Source of the DNA: Halomonas almeriensis
GTDB taxonomy: Bacteria > Pseudomonadota > Gammaproteobacteria > Pseudomonadales > Halomonadaceae
DNA length: 64,000 nt
Reading direction: 5' to 3'
NCBI RefSeq assembly: GCF_030409235.1
Contig: NZ_JAUFPO010000017.1
Coordinates: 34,310 to 98,309 of the forward strand
The notes under the pieces are model-generated. The model was given only the letters and a program-made list of their open reading frames with translations, was not told the origin of the DNA and did not search any database. The translations under genes were made by a program, and so were the position numbers. The first letter of the stretch is position 1, and every line of letters begins with the position of its first letter. Of this stretch, positions 1 through 6,424 are shown piece by piece.

Positions 1-273
1 ATGACATGTCAGGCTCCTCTGGGTTGCGTTGATGGCATCGCCCACGCGCTGCCGAATCGTTGGCCTAAGCATTACATGGGGGCGATGGGTGGGGGAAACA
101 ACCTGTGGTGATATGGTTAGCACGAGCTGCGAGCTGCGAGCTGCGAGCTGCGAGATACGAGCTTCGCCAGCAGTTCGTTTCTCGCGACTCGTATCTCGCC
201 CAGTGCCTGCGGGGCTTCTCAAGCACTGGGTAAGGGGGTGGCATCACTTGCCAAGCCTGACGCCTGGCGGCCT
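1..273. other. Intergenic start of window with heptamer repeats
   Basis: No convincing gene is seen here. Short open frames on both strands have no recognisable protein character and cross the repeat cluster at 124-199. The first 120 bases could hold the end or promoter of a gene outside the window, but nothing supports it. Confidence 0.5.
124..199. repeat. GAGNNNC heptamer cluster 1 with inverted arm
   Basis: Four perfect tandem GAGCTGC units (124-151) are followed by the variants GAGATAC and GAGCTTC. The same motif then appears on the other strand: GCGAGATACGAG at 150-161 has its exact reverse complement at 188-199, a 12-bp perfect inverted repeat with a 26-base loop. The motif family also occurs at 1318-1366 and 42445-42563. 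Confidence 0.85.
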
Positions 274-615
274 TCACTGGAAGGCGATACGCGTACCGTA
301 GCTCAGCCGTTCCTCCGGCGTCTTGGCATGGCCCTGCACACCGATCATCTCGTCGGCGCACTGGTCATCCCAGGTCACAACGCCATGGGTCAGGCCCGCC
401 TTACCCAGCAGCTCGCGGATTTTACCGGTGCCCAGGTAGGTGCAGGTCTTGCCGTCCTTGTCGGAGAGCTTGGAGACTCCGCCAGCGTGGTGAAAGCGCA
501 CGGTGTAGATGCCATCCTGCGATTCCAGCTCCACGATCGGCGAGAAACCCTCGGAAACGGCCTTGGTCAGCTGCTTGTAGGTGATATGGTCACCCAGTGT
601 CACATTGGTGGTCAT
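274..615 (-). CDS. DUF6482-like small protein
   Basis: A 113-residue protein of unknown function. The start at 615 is chosen because the frame upstream looks random and typical sequence begins at MTTNVTL. The middle has the pattern 'ESQDGIYTVRF ... LSDKDG', and the C-terminal part has the DEMIG motif seen in short proteins annotated as DUF6482 in Pseudomonas and Halomonas. No signal peptide or membrane segment is visible, so it is probably cytoplasmic. It is divergent from the glyoxalase gene, with about 160 bases between the two starts for promoters. The family assignment is by pattern only. Confidence 0.6.
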   Translation of the reverse strand: MTTNVTLGDHITYKQLTKAVSEGFSPIVELESQDGIYTVRFHHAGGVSKLSDKDGKTCTYLGTGKIRELLGKAGLTHGVVTWDDQCADEMIGVQGHAKTPEERLSYGTRIAFQ

Positions 616-773
616 GCGGGCTCCCTTTTGGTCGCGGTATCCTACCGGATTGTAGATTCCTCCCGGCCTCACCGCCATGCCGATGCGGGTGGAAATCCGC
701 GGCGATCGCCCCCACAACTGATGAAAGGGTATCAACCGGCCCGATCTATCCACGAGCAGACAAGGAGCATGAC

Positions 774-1307
774 ATGAGCTTTCAGGGCGAACAGCATCCC
801 GGCGTTCAGGCCCCGGCCAGCGAGACCCAGGGGTTTCGTTTGAACCACACCATGCTGCGCGTGAAGGATCCGCAGGCCGCGCTCGAGTTTTACTCGCGGG
901 TCTTCGGCATGCAGGTGCTGCGCAAGCTGGATTTCGAGGAAATGGGCTTCTCGCTCTACTTCCTGGCCCGGCTGGAGGAAGGCGATGCCGTGCCTGAGGA
1001 TGCCGCCCAGCGCAGCGTCTGGACCTTCAGCCAGAAGGGCCTGCTGGAGCTGACGCACAACTGGGGCACCGAAGACCAGGAAGACTTCGCCTATCACGAC
1101 GGCAACGCCGAGCCGCAGGGCTTCGGTCATATCTGCTTCTCGGTGCCGGATCTGGACGCCGCCCAGGCCTGGTTCGACGCCAATGACGTCGAGTTCATCA
1201 AGCGCGCCGATCAGGGCAAGATGCCGGACGTGATCTTCGTCAAGGACGCCGATGGCTACTGGATTGAGGTCGTCGAGGCCGAGCGCATGGCCAGCAAGGG
1301 CGATTAA
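774..1307 (+). CDS. gloA: Lactoylglutathione lyase (glyoxalase I)
   Basis: Isomerises the methylglyoxal-glutathione hemithioacetal to S-lactoylglutathione in the cytoplasm. The 177 residues match the longer, mostly Zn-dependent glyoxalase I class rather than the roughly 135-residue Ni class of E. coli GloA. Two beta-alpha-beta-beta-beta modules are evident. Likely metal ligands are His25 (NHTMLRV), Glu92 (LELTH), His119 (GFGHI) and Glu165 (YWIEVVE). The start at 774 follows AAGGAG at 762-767. An upstream in-frame extension exists but lacks protein character. The gene is monocistronic and is followed directly by heptamer repeats. Confidence 0.93.
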   Translation: MSFQGEQHPGVQAPASETQGFRLNHTMLRVKDPQAALEFYSRVFGMQVLRKLDFEEMGFSLYFLARLEEGDAVPEDAAQRSVWTFSQKGLLELTHNWGTEDQEDFAYHDGNAEPQGFGHICFSVPDLDAAQAWFDANDVEFIKRADQGKMPDVIFVKDADGYWIEVVEAERMASKGD

Positions 1308-1317
1308 CATCGCCCAC

Positions 1318-1366
1318 GAGCTACGAGCTACGAGCTACGAGCTACGAGCTACGAGCTACGAGCTAC
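1318..1366. repeat. GAGCTAC tandem heptamer array (7 perfect copies)
   Basis: Seven uninterrupted GAGCTAC units lie between gloA and the convergent nucleotidyltransferase gene. The last three units are read as the C-terminus and stop codon of that gene. A perfect heptamer array suggests recent slippage expansion. Confidence 0.95.
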
Positions 1367-1672
1367 GAGACAATCTGCTGGCAGGATGGACCGAGATTGC
1401 TGCAGGGCGATGGACTGAAACGGCGTCGGCTCTGCCTCTTGTGTATAAGTCAGAATGTCCACAGGTAGTTGTAAACGGGCTTCCAGTGCTTGTTTAAGCT
1501 CGGCACGTGCCAGAAGGGCAATCGGTTTACTGGAAATCAGCAGCAGGTCCAGGTCACCTCCTCGCCGAGTTTCGTCGAGGCGCGAGCCAAACAGGCGAGC
1601 CTCGACATCATGTCCGACGATCTGACGGGTGATATCGAGGATAAGTTGCCGCTGTTGCTTGTTCAGGCGCAT
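1349..1672 (-). CDS. Minimal nucleotidyltransferase (MNT) domain protein, orphan
   Basis: A 107-residue protein with the polymerase-beta nucleotidyltransferase signature: the motif GSRLDETRRGGDLDLLL (about residues 29-45) fits GS-x10-DxD, with the two Asp as metal ligands. MNT proteins are usually paired with a HEPN protein, where they act as antitoxins that AMPylate the toxin. No HEPN gene is adjacent: the upstream neighbour is znuA and the downstream one is convergent gloA. The last residues (about LVARSS) and the stop codon are encoded by the heptamer array, so the natural C-terminus has probably been replaced. The start at 1672 is the only good ATG. Confidence 0.75.
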   Translation of the reverse strand: MRLNKQQRQLILDITRQIVGHDVEARLFGSRLDETRRGGDLDLLLISSKPIALLARAELKQALEARLQLPVDILTYTQEAEPTPFQSIALQQSRSILPADCLVARSS

Positions 1673-1774
1673 GGCGCTATTCCGTCAAATGCTCTTACGT
1701 CGAGTCTAGCACCATGCACCTTGCGGCCAGCAACACGATACGCAAGCGTTGCTGGCCGGGGTCCTTACAGCGCG

Positions 1775-2890
1775 TCAGTGCTCATGGTCATGATCGTGGC
1801 CGTGATCGTGGTCATGCTCGCCATGGTCGTGTTCATCTTCATGGGTCGCGCCAGCGGTCGCTTCCTGACCCAGGGCCTCGTGTAGCACATCGGCATTGTG
1901 ACGCAGCATGCCGATATAGCGGCTGGCCTCTCCCTCGGCGGCCAGGGCGCCGGAGTAGAGGGTGCCGGCCACCGGGCGGTCGGTTTCCTCGGCCAGTTGG
2001 TCGATGATGGCGGGGCTGGTCATGTTCTCGTGGAACAGCGCCTGCACATTGTTGGCCTTGATGACGTCGATCAGCTTGGCCATGTTCGCCGCGCTGGGTT
2101 CCGACGCCGTAGTCAGCCCGGCCGGTGACAGAAACTCGACATCATAGGCCTGGGCGAAATAGCTGAAGGAATCATGCCCGGTGATCACGCTGGTGGTCTC
2201 GGGCAGGGCGGCCAGCTTGTCGTGAATCTCGGCATCCAGCGCTTCCAGCTCGGCCTGGTAGGCCTCGGCACGCTGGCGATAGGCTTCCTCGTTGGTCGGG
2301 TCCGCCTCGATCAAGCCATCGCGAATGTTGGCCGCATAGGTCTGGCCGAGGATCGGGTCGAGCCAGGCGTGCGGGTCCTCGTCGCCATGGTCGTGCCCGG
2401 CGTGCGCCTCGGGCGACTGGCTGGCCTGCTCGTGCTCGGCGTGCTCTGAGTGATCGTGCTCTGAGTGATCGTCATGGTCATCCTGGCCGTGTGCAGCATG
2501 ATCCTGATGGCCATGCTCCGCCGAGGCGGCATTTCGCGGGCCACTGATGCCTTCGGTGGCGACGACCCGCGGACCGGCATAGTCACCGGACTCCAGCAGG
2601 CGCTCCATCCAGCCCTCGAAGTGCATGCCGTTGAACACCACCAGGTCCGCCTCGGTCAGGTTGCGCGCGTCATCCGGGCGTGGCGAATACACGTGGGCAT
2701 CGCCATTGGCACCCACCAGCGCGGTCACCTCGACATGCTCGCCCCCCACCTGCTCGACCATATCGGCGAGAAGGCTGAAGCTGGCGATCACCTGGACGCG
2801 CTCGGCGGCCAGCACGGAGGGCATGGCCAGCAGGGCGGCAAGGCCGGTGACAAGGCTGGCGCGGCGTGTGAAGCGATGAGCGGATGGCAT
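1775..2890 (-). CDS. znuA: Zinc (or manganese) ABC transporter substrate-binding protein
   Basis: A periplasmic cluster A-I metal-binding lipocalin-independent SBP of 371 residues that delivers Zn2+ to the permease. A signal peptide (RRASLVTGLAALLAMPSVLAA) covers roughly residues 1-29. Likely metal ligands are the His of DAHVYSP, the His of DPHAWLDP, the His/Glu of LFHENMTS and a C-terminal Asp. Between the first two lies a long His/Asp-rich loop (about residues 124-170), and the protein ends in a second run of HDHDH repeats. His-rich loops are typical of zinc rather than manganese SBPs. The gene is last in the operon, 15 bases after the permease stop. The Zur-like box upstream supports zinc. 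Confidence 0.9.
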   Translation of the reverse strand: MPSAHRFTRRASLVTGLAALLAMPSVLAAERVQVIASFSLLADMVEQVGGEHVEVTALVGANGDAHVYSPRPDDARNLTEADLVVFNGMHFEGWMERLLESGDYAGPRVVATEGISGPRNAASAEHGHQDHAAHGQDDHDDHSEHDHSEHAEHEQASQSPEAHAGHDHGDEDPHAWLDPILGQTYAANIRDGLIEADPTNEEAYRQRAEAYQAELEALDAEIHDKLAALPETTSVITGHDSFSYFAQAYDVEFLSPAGLTTASEPSAANMAKLIDVIKANNVQALFHENMTSPAIIDQLAEETDRPVAGTLYSGALAAEGEASRYIGMLRHNADVLHEALGQEATAGATHEDEHDHGEHDHDHGHDHDHEH

Positions 2891-2905
2891 GTGAAATCTC
2901 CCGGG

Positions 2906-3796
2906 TCAGTCGGTGGAGGTGCTTTCGAGCGGGGCGGCACGCAAGCGGTGGCGGGCCATGAAGCTATCGTGCCGGCCGAACAGCGCCGAAAGAATATACG
3001 CCAGCCCCGCCACCAGGATGATGGCCGGGCCGGACGGCAGACTGAGGTGGAACGACAGCAACAGGCCGCCCAGGTTGGCGACCAGCGCGATGACGATGGC
3101 CAGGGCAATCAGGCCCTCCAGCCGCTTGCTCCAGAAGCGCGCCGTGGTCGCCGGCAGCATCATCAGGCCCACGGCCATCAACGTGCCCAGAGTCTGGAAG
3201 CCGGCGGTCAGGTTGAGCACCACCAGGCCCAGGAAGACGCCATGCACCAGGCCGCCGCGCACGCCCTGGCCGCGCAGGAACAGCGGGTCCAGACACTCGA
3301 CCACCAGCGCCCGGAAGATGAGCGCCAGCATCAGCACGATCAGCGTGGCGATGCCGACGATCAGCAGCAGCGCCGTGGTATCCACCGCCAGCACCGAGCC
3401 GAAAAGCACATGGGTCAGGTCCACGCTGCTGCCGCCCAGCGAGACCAGCATCACCCCGGCGGCCAGCGAGATCAAAAAGAAACTCGCCATGGCCGAGTCC
3501 TCGCGGTGCCCGGTCATCTGCGAGACGCTGCCCGCCAGCACCGCCACCACCAGGCCGGAGAGAATCCCGCCGAGGCTCATGATCGGCAGCGAGAAGCCGG
3601 CAAACAGGAAGCCCAGCGCAATGCCCGGCAGAATGGCGTGGGACATGGCATCGCCGATCAGGCTCATGCCGCGCAGCATCAGGAACACGCCCAGTGGCGG
3701 CGCCGCCAGCGAGAGGGCCAGGCCGGCCACCGCGGCACGGTTCATGAAGCCGTACTCGAAGGGGGCAAGTAGCCAGGCGTCAAGCAGTGCCAGCAT
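2906..3796 (-). CDS. znuB: Zinc ABC transporter permease (ZnuB type)
   Basis: An inner-membrane permease of 296 residues with eight to nine hydrophobic segments. It matches the ABC-3 family (ZnuB/MntB): PLGVFLMLRGMSLIGDAMSHAIL is the characteristic N-terminal block and 'TLMAVGLMMLPATTARFWS' the C-terminal one. The start at 3796 (MLALLDAWLL) is preferred to a longer frame because it begins just before the first helix. It overlaps the end of the ATPase gene by 17 bases, which indicates translational coupling. It works with the ATPase and the His-rich SBP to import Zn2+. Confidence 0.92.
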   Translation of the reverse strand: MLALLDAWLLAPFEYGFMNRAAVAGLALSLAAPPLGVFLMLRGMSLIGDAMSHAILPGIALGFLFAGFSLPIMSLGGILSGLVVAVLAGSVSQMTGHREDSAMASFFLISLAAGVMLVSLGGSSVDLTHVLFGSVLAVDTTALLLIVGIATLIVLMLALIFRALVVECLDPLFLRGQGVRGGLVHGVFLGLVVLNLTAGFQTLGTLMAVGLMMLPATTARFWSKRLEGLIALAIVIALVANLGGLLLSFHLSLPSGPAIILVAGLAYILSALFGRHDSFMARHRLRAAPLESTSTD

Positions 3797-4514
3797 GGCG
3801 AATATCCGCAAAATCAATGGGTAAACGAGGAGCCCGGGCCGGTTGCCCGGTGTGATGATCGAGCAGCGCCTCGGTGCCGACCCAGCGACCATGGCCTCCG
3901 GCCAGCAGCAGCACATCATCGGCCAGGCGCGACAGCTGCTCCATGTCGTGCAGCACCACCAGAATGGTCGCGCCCGCGGCGGCCATGTCGCGCAGCACCT
4001 CCATCATCACCTCGACGGTCTCACCATCGACGTTGGCGAAGGGCTCATCGAGCAGCAGCAGCTCGGCCTCCTGCATCAGGGTCCGGCCGATCAGCGCGCG
4101 CTGGCGCTGACCGCCGGAGAGCTCGCCCAACTGGCGATGCGCCAGATGCGAGATGCCCAGGCGCGCCATGATCTCGCGGCCACGCCGATAATGCGCAGCG
4201 CAATAGCCCCTGAGGGCACCATGGCTCGGCCAGGTGCCGGTCATGATCAGCTCCTCGACACTCATCGGGAAGGTCAGATCCAGGGCCAGTTGCTGCGGCA
4301 GCCAGGCACAACGCTCCCGCGATACCTCGCAACTCACTCGCCCGGCCACCGGCGGCAGCATGCCCATGAGCGCCGAGATCAGGGTGCTCTTGCCCGCCCC
4401 GTTGGCACCGATCAGGGCGGTGATGGCACCATCCTGAAAGCTGCCGTCCAGGTGCTCGAGCACCGTCTGGCCGCCACGTGCCAGCTGCAGGTTGCGCAGG
4501 GTCAGGCGTGCCAT
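3780..4514 (-). CDS. znuC: Zinc ABC transporter ATPase (ZnuC type)
   Basis: A cytoplasmic ABC ATPase of 244 residues. Visible motifs are Walker A (GANGAGKST), the Q-loop region (AWLPQQ), signature LSGGQRQR, Walker B (LLLLDEPFANVD) and the switch His (VLHDM). The start at 4514 (MARLTL) is chosen because the family begins here. The ATG overlaps the stop of a 31-residue upstream ORF as TGATG. It powers the permease encoded directly downstream. The operon order is ATPase, permease, SBP, all on the minus strand. Confidence 0.92.
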   Translation of the reverse strand: MARLTLRNLQLARGGQTVLEHLDGSFQDGAITALIGANGAGKSTLISALMGMLPPVAGRVSCEVSRERCAWLPQQLALDLTFPMSVEELIMTGTWPSHGALRGYCAAHYRRGREIMARLGISHLAHRQLGELSGGQRQRALIGRTLMQEAELLLLDEPFANVDGETVEVMMEVLRDMAAAGATILVVLHDMEQLSRLADDVLLLAGGHGRWVGTEALLDHHTGQPARAPRLPIDFADIRHAGTA

Positions 4515-4609
4515 CAGCCCGCACCCCCCAGCACCCAGGCCACGGCCAGCCACAACGCCGCCAGTGGCACCACGGCTAGCATCAAGCGGCGTGCGGCCGA
4601 CAACGACAT
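4514..4609 (-). CDS. Possible 31-residue membrane peptide ahead of znuC
   Basis: A short frame starting MSLSAARRLMLAVVPL encodes one hydrophobic helix rich in Leu, Ala and Val, ending GGAG. Its TGA overlaps the znuC ATG (TGATG), so it could be a leader peptide coupled to znuC translation or a small subunit of the transporter. No strong Shine-Dalgarno is seen. In GC-rich DNA such a frame may arise by chance. Confidence 0.35.
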   Translation of the reverse strand: MSLSAARRLMLAVVPLAALWLAVAWVLGGAG

Positions 4610-4689
4610 CAGGGAAAAATGACACGGCCCCTCGGGGCGATGTCGGTGAGAGCGGTGCGCCATGGGGTCGACCTCCGAAATGCGCGGAA

Positions 4690-4702
4690 GTTATAACATA
4701 AC
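4690..4702. promoter_or_regulatory. Zur-like operator
   Basis: GTTATAACATAAC matches the inverted-repeat core GTTATA-N-TATAAC of gammaproteobacterial Zur boxes with few mismatches and sits in an AT-rich island. It lies 80-90 bases upstream of the minus-strand zinc operon and about 70 bases before the divergent barrel gene. It probably represses znuCBA when zinc is plentiful, and may also control the barrel gene. Confidence 0.65.
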
Positions 4703-4772
4703 ATCATTGGGCCGCCAACCCGGCAAGACTGATAAAATACCTCGGCAACTTCCCCGAATGGACGTGACGATA

Positions 4773-5321
4773 ATGCGCAACGCGACACTGCCGATTCTCG
4801 GCGCCCTCGGCCTGGCCGGCCTGCTGGGCCTGGCCGCCCCCAATGCCTTCGCTACCGGTGAAACCGGGCTCTACCTGGGCGGTGGCGCCGGCCAAACCCA
4901 TGGCGATCAGCGCTTCGACGATGAGGCCGAGCACTGGAAGCTGATCGGCGGCTACAACTTCAGCTGGCTGCCGTTCCTCGATGTGGGCGGTGAGCTAGCC
5001 TACGTCAACGCCGGCACCCTCGAGGGCACGGCCAACGGTGGCTCGGCCAGCCTGAACGTGGAAAGCGTGCAGGCCACCGGCGTGCTGGGCTGGAGCCTCG
5101 GGCCGCTCGGCCTCTACGGCAAGGCCGGCATGGCCGACTGGGACGCTGAGCGGCGTGGCACCGGCATCGACGCCGACCTCTCCGGCACCTCGCCCGTCTA
5201 TGGCCTGGGCGTGCGGGCCGGCCTGCTCGATGTCACTGGGCGCCTGGAAGTCGAGCGTCTGGATACCGACGACATCGGCAACCTCGACATGGTCACCGCC
5301 AGCGTGGTCTATACCTTCTGA
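4773..5321 (+). CDS. Outer-membrane beta-barrel protein
   Basis: A 182-residue protein with a signal peptide (MRNATLPILGALGLAGLLGL... cleaved after AFA), then alternating amphipathic strands rich in Gly and aromatic residues, ending VVYTF. A C-terminal aromatic is the BAM recognition signal. The size and 'LYLGGGAG ... GGYNFSWLPFLDVGGELAY' pattern fit the eight-stranded OmpA/OmpW-like porin-family barrels. An ATG at 4758 would add five residues; 4773 gives the better signal peptide. Its position opposite the zinc operon and next to the Zur-like box raises the possibility of a zinc-responsive outer-membrane protein, but that is inference. Confidence 0.8.
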   Translation: MRNATLPILGALGLAGLLGLAAPNAFATGETGLYLGGGAGQTHGDQRFDDEAEHWKLIGGYNFSWLPFLDVGGELAYVNAGTLEGTANGGSASLNVESVQATGVLGWSLGPLGLYGKAGMADWDAERRGTGIDADLSGTSPVYGLGVRAGLLDVTGRLEVERLDTDDIGNLDMVTASVVYTF

Positions 5322-5390
5322 GCAGCGGGCAGGCCGGCGTGGCCCACCAGCCGGGCTGCGCCACTGACCGCCATCATCGGGCCAGGGGAA

Positions 5391-6260
5391 TCAGGACCAC
5401 AGAATCCACGAGGCCAGGGAGTCGCGGTTGGCAATCTCGATCTGCTGAGCGCGCGGGTTGGCCTCGGCATGATGCGGGTTGACGCCCAGCTCGCGCAGCG
5501 CATAGCGCGCCAGGGGCCCGCGGCAGTGCAGCTCCAGCTCGCCATCCGGCATGCCGTAGTCCATCGCCAGCAACTCCCGCTCGGCCTCGGGCAGGCGGCG
5601 GTCAGGAATCAGCCGCACCGCCACCCGCGTCTGCCAGCGTTCGTCATTCTCTGCATCATGCAGGCCCAGCATCTCGCCCACATCCTCCGGCACACCGCGG
5701 AAGCGGCTCAGCACGAAATCCCGGTAGTCGCGATGCTTCTCGCAGTAGGCACGCACATGCCAGCGCCCGGCGGCAAACACCAGGGTATGCGGCACGATGA
5801 TCCGCTCATCCCCCGCCGGACTGGAGAAGGAGGCATAGGTGACCTCCAGGCGACGCTTCTCGCGCGACGCCCGCACCAGCTCGCGCACCACCGCCGGCGT
5901 GATCGCCCGGCTCGGCATGGGCAACGACTCGGTGTTCGCCGCCCCCATGCTCAAGCCGGCAAACGGCGAATCCAGGGTGTCGTGAATATGCAGCAGGCGT
6001 AGGTACTCATCAACCCGGCCCTGGGTATACAGCGGCACGAAGGCCTCGCTCGGCAGGTAGCCATGGCGGCTCCCGTCGTACTGAAGGTTATCTGGTGCCA
6101 GCTCGCGATACGCGCGCAGCACCTTCTGCGCCTGCTGGCGGCCGATATCGAACGCCTCGCCGATCTGGCTGGCCGCCACGCGCCCCTCCCACAGCGCCAG
6201 AATCTCGATCAAGCGGTAACGGGCCAGCGTATCCCAGGGGATGGTCGTCAACGATGACAT
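5391..6260 (-). CDS. WYL-domain regulator, BrxR/CapW-like
   Basis: A 289-residue transcription factor. An N-terminal winged helix (about residues 10-75: RYRLIEILALWEGRV ... GRQQAQKVL) is followed by a WYL domain (about 125-200, with PHTLVFAAGRWHVRAYCEKH) and a C-terminal WCX-type region. The LWEGR start, 'QYDGSRHGYLPSEAFVPLY' linker and length match BrxR/CapW-type repressors that control BREX, CBASS and other phage-defence loci. The start at 6260 has GGAGGGA just upstream. It is divergent from cas3 with 164 bases between the starts, so it is a good candidate regulator of the CRISPR-Cas operon and possibly of itself. Confidence 0.87.
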   Translation of the reverse strand: MSSLTTIPWDTLARYRLIEILALWEGRVAASQIGEAFDIGRQQAQKVLRAYRELAPDNLQYDGSRHGYLPSEAFVPLYTQGRVDEYLRLLHIHDTLDSPFAGLSMGAANTESLPMPSRAITPAVVRELVRASREKRRLEVTYASFSSPAGDERIIVPHTLVFAAGRWHVRAYCEKHRDYRDFVLSRFRGVPEDVGEMLGLHDAENDERWQTRVAVRLIPDRRLPEAERELLAMDYGMPDGELELHCRGPLARYALRELGVNPHHAEANPRAQQIEIANRDSLASWILWS

Positions 6261-6424
6261 GACTCCCTCCATGGCTGTCATATTCCAGGTTGCTCATCAT
6301 CCCCCGCATTCTAGCTCACCTTCAACAGGCCGGGTTGAAGAGTGTTGTGGATGAATGTCCAGTGGTGGCGGGGGGCAAGTGGGTGTGCTTGGATGTACCT
6401 GACTGTCGCAGCCTGGAGACAAGG

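Noticed and set aside
1..120. Gene end or promoter at the left edge
   Set aside because: Short frames lack protein character and no terminator or promoter elements could be supported.
2465..3772. 435-residue open frame antisense to znuA/znuB
   Set aside because: Rich in His, Gln and Arg without domains. It mirrors real genes on the minus strand.
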